A stretch of DNA of 64,000 bases from Aquila chrysaetos chrysaetos (taxonomy: Eukaryota; Chordata; Aves; Accipitriformes; Accipitridae): NCBI RefSeq assembly GCF_900496995.4, contig NC_044030.1, positions 83,244,017-83,308,016 on the forward strand. The letters are read 5' to 3'. The position numbers and the translations under genes were made by a program. Below, in pieces: positions 13,861 to 25,051 of the stretch. Each line of letters opens with the position of its first letter. Position 1 is the first letter of the stretch. The notes below the pieces were generated by a model. That model did no database searches. It was not told the origin of the DNA and worked only from the letters and a program-made list of their open reading frames with translations.

Positions 13861-16800
13861 TCAGTCAGTCTCCAGAAAACAAGAGGCAGATTCCGGTGTT
13901 AGTTGAAGTCCTTGACCAGGAGCACGTTGGGAACCAAGAGATAATATCACCTGCATCCGTGGGGAAGGCTGAACCTCAGACAACGCTTGACGCAACTCAA
14001 GGCAGCCTCAGCATGAGCCAGCAACGTCCCCATTGCCCACCAAACGCACAGGGCACGTTTATATCATGGTGCCCAGAGTGGGTCACCTGGGAAAGATCCT
14101 TTACCCAAGGCCTTAACTATGACAGACCCTTCGGTATTGCCTATCCAGGTCTAGGCAGTGCAGGAAGGCACAAAGAACCAAGAAATTGGGCTGGGATGCA
14201 GCCATCAGAGAAACGGAGGTGTAAGTTCTAAGAAAGGAAACAAGTCCCAACGCGAACAGAGCCACCACAGCTCCAGCCGGCGTTAGAGCGAGCTTGGTGA
14301 TGCTCACCGAAACTACAAGAGGTCTTCTGAGCTGTGCAACACAGCCTCCAGCGTGAACACGTCCTAGGGATCCCCCCCAAAATGAATCCTGCCCAACCCA
14401 TAAGCATGCCAGGAGAATGCACAATTGCACACTTGTACTTTCACCTTTCAGTATTAAGGATAAGAGGTTAGCCCGGTACCTCGCAGTGCCTTTCAGAAAA
14501 GGTCCTCACAAAATATCTTCTGGCCTGCCCAGGGAACAATTTCCCCAGCGTTTCTGCTGGGAGAGCAAAAATTTCCTTTGCCTCCCTGCACAAATTCCCC
14601 ATTTAATAGCTTTGCCACAGCAGTCAGAGTTCCTGGACCACGTGCCCCCACTCATATTAGAATTAGGATTAAGCTAATTTGTGCATGTCATCTGACCCCC
14701 TTAGTCCTCAAATTTAATTTAAAAACTTTTTGAATTTCTGATAAGTAATACCCTCTTCTAATTAGAAACATTATTTAATCAAGTTTCACGTGCTTTCAAC
14801 CTTATTAGATTCTTGTCACAACTCTGTGTATGATTTGAGCATCCTGCTTGAACACAAACATATTGGCCACCAAAATATGCCAGATATGTCTTCTGATGGC
14901 AGGAGGTATTTGATGTTTCAGTTATATGATATTACAGTTCTCACAGCACAGTAACAAAGCACCAGAGGGGAAAAATGTAGCCACAAACCCAAGAAATTCA
15001 CAGAAACGTGGAAATCTCAGGAGAGCGCGATTTTTCTCCTGAAAATCTTTAGTGCTACTCAGCTTCTAATGTTCTAGTTTTCCATTTTGAAACCACACTT
15101 TGTTTCATCTGTAACTTGATATTGCAGATATGTGATATTGCATTTTTTTTAAGATTAAAGGAAAACTAAGTATTTTGAAAGATCCAAATTTAAAAAATAA
15201 TAGCCATTTTAAATTTTTCTTGTTAGAGATTTTTGTAAAGGAGGAGGGCTGTCCCGCGCACACCCTTTCAAAATCCTCTACAAAATAGCACTCCAGTCCT
15301 TCATGAAGCTCTCAGGCTATAGATACACGCCTTGTAATGCAGATGCGACATCCAGATGTGGTCACGAGCGGAAGGTGGTGCAGACCTGCCCTGGGATGCG
15401 CACCGATTCGGTAGCACGCAGCAACCTCGCTCGCTCCTGCAGTAAACAAGCCCCGACTTGCAACCAGTGCCAGAAACAGCTTTTACGTACAACAGCACAA
15501 ATCCAGAGCAGCTCCGCTGAGGTTGATGGATATGACCCTTCTCTCACTTAGATTAGTGTTATTCTATTAACTACAGCGGAATAAAACCTGAGATGAAAAC
15601 CAGACTCCATCAAGCAAATTCTGGGCTTGAGCTGCTGCAAGAAAAGGAAGCCCATGCCGTGGAGCGGTGCCAGGGTCTGCCAGGAGTCTCAGCAGCTACA
15701 GAGTTGTTATCTGCTGCTCTCCCTCCTCGCTGCTTCTTCCATCTTAGGGTCTGACGAAAAGGTCGTTAACATCAGGGGGAATCCCTCCTTTGCGTTTCCA
15801 AAAGGCGTAAGGCCATTTCTCCAGTGGGCAAGTGGCATTCATCTGGCACACGAGCACCGAGATCGCGACGTGGGTGCGGATACGAAACGCCCGTATCCTG
15901 CAACGTGCCCTATTTTTTCATTTTATTCTAGTCAGTAAGTCCCAGTGCTGTTAGAAACTTGGGAAATTTGGCCTGTCGTCTATAATCTTTGAAGTGCAAA
16001 CTTCAGGCTCATGCAGAACAGAGAGCAGAAGTGATGTCTGTATTTTCAGGTGAGCAAAGCTGCAGACTTCAAAGGTTCAGTATTAAGTCTGTGAAGCTTC
16101 TTAAAGATTGTCACCTGAGTTTCTCAAAAGCTGACTGAAAATGCATCCGTACATCCAGATAAATGTGTTCTTTGATCTGAGTGATAAAAACAACTGTTTT
16201 TCTACATGTAAACTCCTTTTTTGTAAATGTTTATGAACTGTGGGAAATTATGTCTCTGCCAGAATTTAAAATAAAGTGATTCAATGGGTTTGCTTTACAT
16301 TTACCATTCATTATGCTCACTAACATTGCAGGAATCCCAACGGAGTTTTCAAGGAAGGTTCACAGTGTTGTAGTTACCAGGGAAACACACGATAAATTGT
16401 TGTTATCTAAAAAAGAAAAATCCCCATTAACTTTCTATTAAAGAGCAAGCAATGTGAACTATATGGAGAAATGCCTTTACGGCTACCCTATTAAAATGCT
16501 GTATGTTTTGTTTCAAGATTTAACCAAATATTGGCCAAGCTCTGACATTTTTATTCATTGCGAACAGCACCTAGCACTTTACAGTCTGTGGTTTACCATG
16601 CATTGTTAAAGACAGTCCAGTATTCAGCTGGGTCAGCCCAGGAATAGCAGACACCGTGTGATTGTTACTGCAGTTAAAACCTTTACAGGCAAAGCTTTGT
16701 TAAGCTAAGCTAGCAAAACTGGCAATGTATTTCACACCAAAATGAAGGGGGTTTGCCAAACCCCCATGGCTTGTACAGGGTATCCAATCCCAGAAGAAGA

Positions 16801-19059
16801 GTTTACAGGTTGAGCAACCAAATAGCTCTGCATAGCATAGACAAGGTTTCTCAGTGTACGTCTGCATTAGGTTTTTGGACTTGGAGCACGGAGACAGGGA
16901 TGCTCCAACCCTACCTTGGTGCTCCAGGGAGCGAGACCACCACATGGCATCACCCAAGCAGCCACACGGAGAAACTAGAAAAATTCCTTGTTCAAAGCCC
17001 TCTTTGACCTCTTGCAGATCAGGTGGGCAGTTTAAGAAGTAATCATCCTCCTCAACCACCATCTCTCAGAGGGAGTTGATGTCCCCACTGTCTTTTGGTC
17101 AGTCCCTAGCCTTTGGGACTGACCACAAGAGCTGCTCCAACCTTACTGCAACACAAATACACTGCCTAAAAGCACCTTCAGCAGAAGCTAAATTAAATTC
17201 TTCCACACTAAAATGTCCTAAAAGCACGTTTCCTTCCCTGTCCTCTCTTTCACACCCATCAGTTTCAGTATCTCAGTCAGGCAGAAGGTAACTTCCAACA
17301 AAGAACAGTAATTTCTCTAGCTGCTCCAACCTGATTCACATTTGACTGCCCATGTCTGTCACACTCAAGCCTTACAGAGTAAGTGTCTGAATCACTATAG
17401 TGAGTAAAAAGGATTATTCTCATTTAAGAGGTCACCTCTGAATTGATGAGAGACGTTCAGTAGCTGACTTCCCCAAGTTTCCACTGTGAATTAACAAGAA
17501 AGCAGAGATATTGTCCAGTTCCTTGCTGTATTATTGCCACCTTGCTACTCTCTGGATTAAAGGAAGCATTAATTTAATTGGAGCTCATGTTAGGACATCT
17601 AAGCTTTGTACCACAGGAGAGCATCTTTAAAAATATTTCTGGCAAATGGAGGCAGCGCTATGGGTCAAGTGAATGTAGAAATTAATTTTTCCCTCCTGAT
17701 GAGACACAGCAGTGACTGGCTCTGAAAGTGAAGACATGCAGCTTCCCAGTGTGAAGGAGAAAGACAGAAGGTCATGTCAAACTGAAAGTGGGGAAGATGG
17801 CTGGAATGACTGTCAAGACCAGAAGGACAGATGCTGTGCTAAAGGAGAAGTGATATGACGAGAGCTTAGGTGAATGTTATAGCTTCTTGAATGAATAGGA
17901 AAATCAGGTTTCAAAAGACATCACACAGAAAGAACCTGCAAGATTTTGACACAGCCTGGATGTGAGGCTCTAGACCGAACTGAAAGAGCAGCGAGAGCTG
18001 CAGGGGGGTCGGGGTGATGGCAGAGAGAAACAGGAAAGAAGGTGGGAAAGGGAAGACACGGTGAGCCCAGGAGCACTACTGGCAGGGCTTTTCCTTGGAA
18101 TATCCGTGGACCCATTCCTGCTCCAGGTCAGACAGGGTGACCATCTGAAAATGGCTCACACCTCTTCTGTCCCTTCTCTTGTAAAAAAAAGGCTGGTCCT
18201 GCTGATGGTCACATCTCTGAGGCCATAACACTCTAGGGGACGGAGGGAAATTGGGTTCTCTCTGGAGGCAGGGCACAGGTCCCACCTCCCTTCTCGGCTC
18301 CCAGGTCACCTTGCTGGTTCCCCTGAACACCCAATGCCCAGTGCATTGTAACAGAGATGAGGCACTGCTTCAGTTAGATGTTTGACATCATGCAGCTTCG
18401 CACTGTGGATTTAGACTTAGCTTTAAATCAGTGTCACCAAGATGCAAAATGATGGAACGAAGGTCTTATTTTAGTCAGCTGGACTAAAAAGTTGACCTGT
18501 TTTCTTTTTCCTCTCCTTATTTTTACTTTTACTAGTCTATTTCTTAAATCCATTCCTAAAACAAGCAAACCTTTTTTGTTTCCATTTGCAAAGGTTTTTT
18601 TTAAAAGAGAGAAAAAGAGAGAGAGAGACACACACACAGACACACAAAGCCAAAAAGAAACAGAGAATCCAAGTGGAGAGGTATGTGTTATTGGACAAGT
18701 GTTTAATTTATGGAATTTGGCTGGCAGAACAAGAGTTTGAATTGTACTTCAATAAGTGGAGCTCTTAGAATAAATGTGGCTTGTAAAGTTGTTTTACAGT
18801 CTGCTTTGCTGAGCAGCCAACACCTCATGGAAACCTTTGAAAAACATTCTGTTTAGAAGCGATGGTTTTTATATTTCATATTTTCTCTATTTGTTTTCCC
18901 CTCTGGTTTTATAACTGAAACCATATGCAGGAAAACAGGATTTTTGTGTCTTAAAATATCTACCTGGTCTGACTACTTTTATTATATAAAAAAACAGTTA
19001 GCATTTTGAAAATTCTTCATCTATTAGGCACTTGGTTCAAACATTACCGTGTCCTTGTT
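13861..19059. other. Unassigned non-coding sequence
   Basis: No exon or repeat family is recognised. CpG-richer patches lie near 15300-15450 and 15640-15910. Open frames there show no recognisable domain. Confidence 0.5.
18606..18648. repeat. Compound (AG)n-(AC)n microsatellite
   Basis: A purine AG-type run passes into a CA-type run within about 43 bases. Confidence 0.85.
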
Positions 19060-19150
19060 TGATACCCCAGTCAGCTACAGATTTCCTGAATGACCTTGGG
19101 ATAGTCACTTAGCTGAGATTCATCACCCCTCTCCCTACATATATGCAGTG
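19060..19150 (+). repeat. MIR-like SINE core fragment
   Basis: The words TGAATGACCTTGGGATAGTC and ACTTAGCTGAGATTCATCA resemble the MIR core (TGTGACCTTGGGCAAGTCACTTAACCTC...). The upstream half is weak and the boundaries are approximate. Confidence 0.5.
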
Positions 19151-20051
19151 CAGCTGTGTGTATCTGAGCTGTCTGTCTTTCCCATTATAGACAGCAAATG
19201 CAACAGAGTTTAGGACATGATTCATCTGTGTAGGATGGGAGGAGATGAGTCATGCTCTAGATCCATATATTGACCAGCTCTTCACTGGAAGTCAAGGCAA
19301 GCTCCTCAGATACAGACACTCGCGCTGGAGATACCCACAGTCGGACTCATGAGCTCCGTCTTAGCCTCTCTGTGCCACTAAAGGGATGAGACAGACCCCT
19401 CTGGAAGGAAATCCATCCCATCCCAAGGATGATGTCTGACACACCTGGGTGAATTGCCCAGAGATGGTACCCATCGGGCTATGTTGACCATAGAGAGTGC
19501 CAAAACTATAGGCCTTTAAATGGCTACAGGGAGTCAAGAGGAATCCCTCTCTACAGACATCATTCAGGAGACCCATGGTAAGGAAGTCAAACCCTCCTTC
19601 TCCACAGTTACATACACACACGTACGTACGTACATACCTACAAGCCATATACAAATGGTATCAGCACAACTTCTACCCAAGACAGTAGGACAATCCATTA
19701 AATAAACTATGTCCCTCCATTTGGCAGATTGGGAGATACTGCTGCAACAGAGAGAAAAGAAGAAGTAGTGAAGAAAAGTATTGCCTTGGAGCAAAGCAAA
19801 GTATTGCATTACGTACTACACAGACTGGGAAAGGAAGACACAGAAAGGCTCCAAGACCACATCGTAAAAGCCAAGTATCTAAATAAGGACGTAAGAGTCA
19901 TATTTAGCCCCATAAGTTAAACTATCCTGATTACTAACTATTGCACGGTAATTGTGTTTGTACAGATATGACAGAGCTGCTCTGGAACGTGCCTTCATTT
20001 AACGCCTGTGATAGGAAACAAGTTCACTTGAGCATTTTTTTCCTTTTGGGT

Positions 20052-20054
<3 letters not shown>

Positions 20055-20081
<27 letters not shown>
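20055..20081. repeat. Poly(T) run, 27 bases
   Basis: Uninterrupted T homopolymer. This could be the poly(A) tail of a minus-strand retrocopy, but no body was recognised beside it. Confidence 0.95.
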
Positions 20082-20086
<5 letters not shown>

Positions 20087-21447
20087 AAAGGACTGTGGCT
20101 AGGTGTTTCATACCTAGTCTCTGCAATTGTGTTGCATTCAACCTCAGTGACTGTTCTGAAATGCCTTGCTTTGTTCATTTGTTTTCGATGTCACAGGTTG
20201 CTCCCTGGTAGAGCTTTGCTTGGTAAAGTCATTACGACTCAGCCAAGCATTCTGTCACCATCCCAAAGTTTTGCCCTCTAGCTGTGCACTGTATTTATTT
20301 TTCTATTTCTTTATGGTTTCTTAGGAGAGCAATGTGCTTTTACAAACTGTTTCTTTCAAAGGCCCTTGTGAGGCCATGTCCCTTGAAGTCAACACTTTTC
20401 TGACCACCTCTACGCTTTCAGCGTGGAGGAGGAAAGAGCGATTGCCCAGGCTTGGCTTCAGGTATCTTAGCATAAGGCTAAGCTCCCGACACAAACAGCA
20501 GCCCTGTGGAAAAGTTGGCTCCAGTGTTACACATCACCCATCACCCTGGTCATGCACCATCACGCCGTTCACAGCCCACTTGTGTTTGTTTTCTTCGTGG
20601 GGCCACCAGATCACTGCAGGCTGTGTGAGGGTGCTACACTGTGAACGTTTTCTCTAGCAGCACAAGGCGAAGTGAAACACAGTGCTTACTCTGAGAGGCT
20701 TAAAAATACAAGGCTAACAGCATCCTGCACCTCAAAAGCATTCCACAACAGCTGTCTGTTTGGGAATGAGCAGGCACAGGTAGGTCTAGAGATAAGCCCT
20801 AACACTGGGCATTACCCTGAAGTCTGATAAACGTTCATAAAAAGCAGGACAGCTCATTACCACACTGATGAATCAGTATTTGCTGATAAAAGGCTCTTTT
20901 CTCAAGGAATTCCCCATCAGCCCTAGGTATGCCATAAGTGATTCAGGCTCTCATTAGCCCTAATTAGCTAATTGTTCAAATGATTTCTCTATTATTCATG
21001 GAGCCTGTAGCACTGAGCACAAGCCTATCGACTGACAGGTGCTCACTGCAAAGAAACGTTTTTTCCAGGGAGATGCTCCTGCGGGGATCACTGTGCCCAT
21101 CACAGCCCTCCAGGATTTTCCCTAGCTGCTGCAACCCCTTGGGCCACTCTGCTTCAAAGCCCCACAGTTCACTGCTGCAGAAGTGTAGAGGATTTCAGCA
21201 TCCCCATATCTCTGTCTTGCACTACTCCTTTCCCCCCAAAATTGGTAATTTTTCAGCCGTCTCTTCCAGTCGTGTCCCAGGTTGCCCTTCCTTCTGAGGT
21301 GGGTGAGTGTGCTCCTTTCCAAGCAGAGATTTAGTTCCCTTCTGATCCGTAGGGAGACAGCAAACAGGAATCATAGGAAGAGACTGTAATTTTTCTTAGC
21401 CCCAGAGCTTTGATGCCCTTCTTGATGCAGATTACAGGCCTGTTACA

Positions 21448-21560
21448 GATGGCTCAGTGATTTAAAGCACTAGCCTGGGACTCCAGATCCCGCTTCCATA
21501 AACTTCGAGGTTGACCTTGGCAAAATCTCTTAGGCTGGAATTTCTCTTGCCTGAAAATAG
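21448..21560 (+). repeat. MIR-like tRNA-derived SINE fragment
   Basis: A tRNA-like head (GATGGCTCAGTGATTTAAAG, CACTAGCCTGGGACTCCAGA, TCCCGCTTCC) is followed in the right order by a core-like GTTGACCTTGGCAAAATCTC TTAGG. That head-then-core order is as expected of MIR-type SINEs. The Pol III boxes are degraded. Confidence 0.6.
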
Positions 21561-21623
21561 CCCTTTAAAAACTCAGCAACCAGGCTCCCTCTGCAGCCAG
21601 TGGAAAGGGAGAGACAGACACCC

Positions 21624-21647
21624 TTTTTTTTTTTTTTTTTTTTTTTT
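21624..21647. repeat. Poly(T) run, 24 bases
   Basis: Uninterrupted T homopolymer, about 65 bases after the MIR-like SINE. Confidence 0.95.
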
Positions 21648-23109
21648 CACATCTCAGATAGGTATGTAAGAAAAGGGACATCAATCACTCTCTGGAGATA
21701 CTAGCCTCTCTCTCTATTGACTGCAAAGGGCTCTCATACGACTACTTTGCACTTAACCCCTAATGGTTAAATTATGTGAGCACGGACAAGAATTTTAAAA
21801 ATATACAGGTCCCACGTCTCAATTTCAGAGGGAATTGAGCAGTGCAGCCTTGTAAATACAGGTTTTCGAAGCTCTGCAGTGATGCTTCTGCTTTGTAAAA
21901 CCCCACGGTAATTTTTCCTGGTGAGGTTTAAAATGAGCATGAGATTTTCAGGTGCTGTGGAGACATAGATGCAACCACTCAGCATTTATTCTCCCTGCTG
22001 GTAACAGCTGCACTCGCTTGCTGGTGGTGGATATTGTTGACAGCAAAGGGGACACTAACCTTTCTTTACTGATGCGTCCCCAAGACTTCAAGATCTTAAG
22101 AGATGCTCCCGTCTCCTTTACGTGGATTCACTGCAGCTGTCTGAGCCCACCTCGATCTTTTGAAACTCTTTGGAGAAGTCTTCTGGAAGGAATATGAGCA
22201 AATAAACAAAATAGGCAATGTTGAATATCTCTGATATCAGCCACACCTGCTAACCATGAATATTAAGCTCTGGTGGGAAAGCAACCTCTGTGACAGCCAG
22301 GTGCTAGCCTGGCACTACTCTGGAATCTCTTCTTTGGTTGGGCTGTTGACCTCAGACCCTGTGTCCCTCCCCAAAAACATCGGGTGTTTGACTGGAGCAC
22401 CCAGGTTGAGCTGTTAATGGGAAGAACAGGAACTTTCAGAGGGCAGTTCTGAGCTGAAATAGGTTGACTTCCATCTGAAGGTGCTCAAAGCTACACTGAC
22501 TACCAGGAAGCCCAGGGCAACAATGCATCTTACACAGCCTAGTGTTTATGGGATGTATTCAGGCACAAATACCTGGTTTTCCAGTAAGACCTGGCCTCTT
22601 TCTACCTCAGAGGGATGCAAATTCCCTCAGCCTAGAAGACACGTAGGAGGAGAAAGGGGACTCCTGCTCAGTGTTCCCTACACCAATGTCCTCCTGGCTG
22701 GCCACAAGGAACTAACCAAAAATGACAGTCGCCAAGGCTGCCTTAAGCTGAAACCAGGGATTGGACCCAGCTTCTTGCCAGAATCAGATTATCAATAGCA
22801 AAAAAAGAAGAGGGACAATAAACCCACGCCCTCCTTCTTCTTTTGCTCCTTGCTTGTTCCTGCACTGAGTGTAGCTGGGCAGAACCTGGGAACCTCCTTT
22901 CTCACGAGCCCAGGAGCAAGGTTTTGGGGGTGTCTATTCCTTGCACAAGCACATTTATTGCTTTAGACCACTCAATACCTTCTATAATCCTCCTCCCCTC
23001 CTTAGGATCAAGCAAACTGAGGGATGCTTAGGTTTAGTTTTTACAGTAACACTGAACAACATCGCTTGCCAGTACATCCAGCCCCAGGCTGATGCCGGTG
23101 CCCGAAGGT

Positions 23110-23183
23110 CATCACAAAGACTCATAGAATCATTCATCACCAAGACTCATAGAATCATTCATCACCAAGACTCTTAGAATCAT
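23110..23183. repeat. Three 25-bp tandem units in the CR1 tail
   Basis: Units of about 25 bases (CATCAC-AAGACTCATAGAATCATT) start at 23110, 23135 and 23160 with one or two substitutions each. Canonical CR1 elements end in short 8-bp-type repeats, so this is an expanded and longer tail unit. Confidence 0.8.
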
Positions 23184-23510
23184 AGAATCGTTTAGTTTGG
23201 AAAAGACCTTTAAGATCATCAAGTCCAACCATCAACTCAACACCACCGTGCCCACTAAACCACTAACCATGTCCTGAAGTGCCACGTCTAAGTGGTTTTT
23301 GAACACCTCCAGGGATGGTGACTCCACCGCTTCCCTGGGCAGCCTGTTCCAACGCCTGACAACCCTTTCAGTAAAGAATTTTTTTTTTCTAATATCCAAT
23401 CTAAACCTCCCCTGGTGCAACTTGAGGCCATTTCATCTCATCCTATCACTAGTTACTCGACAGAAGAGACCGGTACCCACCTCCCTACAACCTCCTTGCT
23501 GCCGTAGGGA
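23110..23510 (-). mobile_element. CR1 non-LTR retrotransposon, 3' end fragment (minus strand)
   Basis: The + strand reads the reverse complement of a CR1 3' end: AGAATCATAGAATC tail words, then TTTGGAAAAGACCTTTAAGA and ATCAAGTCCAACC, then the terminal codons of CR1 ORF2. The minus-strand frame at 23232-23420 gives [29 protein letters not shown] and similar C-terminal CR1 residues. It is 5'-truncated as is usual, with no reverse-transcriptase core. The far boundary, near 23510, is approximate. Confidence 0.9.
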
Positions 23511-24859
23511 CGAGCTGCCGGCAGAGAGAGCCAAAGCACTAGACAACAGGCTCTGCACGATGCATTTGCAGGGCTGCACTTAGCGTTGTGCTGCCAGGGG
23601 TGAGGGAAAAAAAACCCATCTTTTGATGTTCAAGGATCCTCTTCTCAGGGCATTCCGAGCCACAGATATTTTTGCTAGCTGCCTGTCAGTGTTTGTCCCT
23701 GCAAAACAGCCTTCCCTCCAGCCAGGCATCCCTTTCCAGCCTGTCCTTCTGCTGCTAAAGGCTTTAATACTAACAGCCAGCCTGTTTGAGCTACCAAAAA
23801 ACAGGCTCCCACCAGAAGGTGGTGCCCATATTCCACAAAACGGGGGGCAAGCACTTCACAACACGGTCCACTTCTGGGCAACACCTAGAAACCCAGCCAC
23901 AGGTCTCCAAAAAAATCACTAGAGCAAAACCACAGACCAGCCGATGCCAGAATCCCTCAGAAAGCAGGGTGGCATTTTTGCAGATGTAACCTGCAGCGTA
24001 GCTCACTCAGGTGCGATGCAGTGTATATGCTCTTAAGAGTTTATATCTTAATGGACTTTTTAATGAACAGAGCCCTGCAACTGTAATTGTGAGATGAATA
24101 AACCCATACTCCTGCTGGATATTCACCTGCTAACTAAAAAGCACACAGCCCTGAGCCAAGGTGCTTATCTTTGTCTAAAGCCACATGTGGATCCTGATTT
24201 CTGCACAGTACTTTGATGCTACCCCAGTTTGCTCTTGGTCTATCAAAGGCAGATGTGGAATGAGGAGCATGGAAAGGCCATAGATTTGCTGGGATATATG
24301 AAGGCACCAGCTCAAAACATCAAAAGGGATACAGGCTTTAGCCTCTCCTCTAGTATTTTTCTGTCTCTTGCTGTCGGCTACTGTACTGGCAATTTGCATT
24401 TCTTCCCTCTAGCTCGCTACTAGCTAGACATCAGCAGTCTCCCTCCTCAGTAGCTGCAACAGCAGCTATACTTGGCCAAGCAGCACTGGTCAGCATGCAG
24501 GTACTTGGCAAATATTATGTCCCCTGTCCAACCAGCAGCTTGTCACACGCTGCAGCAGGAGCTGGAGTGAGGGTGGGATGCTTCAGGTCACCTATGCCAC
24601 ATCCCTTTTTGCCCCTGCAGCTCTGTGACACAGCTCCATGACAGCAGTGGGTCATTGCCTGGTCCTCATCGCCGAGAGGAGAAACCACTGCCCTGGGCAG
24701 CAGCTCACACCGCTCTCAGCAGTGGTTCAGGCAGGTCCCTTCTCCATGAAACATTCCGTCTTTGAAAAAGGATATCACCATGGGGCTTTAAAATACAGCA
24801 GAAAGTTGCCAGGGCACAATCCAAAAGTTTTTCTAACACGAGGGCTTTGTGATTTACAG
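23511..24859. other. 5' flank of copy 1; no clear promoter found
   Basis: I looked for a TATA box followed by a splice donor, as seen for copy 2, and found no convincing one. A CAG|gtactt donor-like site at about 24501 has no supporting upstream element. Confidence 0.4.
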
Positions 24860-25051
24860 TTAACGCTTCTCACCAACCAAAAGAGATGGAGCTTGGAGAG
24901 ATCGTTGTGGCTGAACATCCCGGCGAGAGGCAGTTGTATGCGGAGCAGAAGCCAAGAGCCCAGGACCTGCTGGGGAGAAGCAGAAATCGCATCCACCAAG
25001 TTTTCGAGTATCTCACAGGAGAAATGAAAGAATATGGAGAGTGGATGAAAA
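24860..25051 (+). CDS. SLC14A2: Urea transporter copy 1, coding exon 1 (ATG at 24886)
   Basis: The coding part is 166 nt and gives residues 1-55 plus one base of codon 56. The ATG has a purine at -3 and G at +4. The N-terminal tail is hydrophilic and ends in [12 protein letters not shown], matching the [12 protein letters not shown] of copy 2 just before the first membrane segment. The donor is AAAA|gtgagc. A possible acceptor (gatttacag) ends at 24859, which would make 24860-24885 5' UTR spliced from an upstream non-coding exon that I could not find. Alternatively transcription starts within this exon. Confidence 0.85.

Noticed and set aside
15303..15938. Cysteine-containing small open frames as possible secreted peptides
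   Set aside because: The cysteine spacing fits no family I know, there is no convincing signal peptide, and nearby CpG content explains the open frames.
23232..23420. Minus-strand open frame of 62 codons with clear protein-like character
   Set aside because: It is the C-terminal piece of CR1 ORF2 within a truncated retrotransposon, not a host gene.
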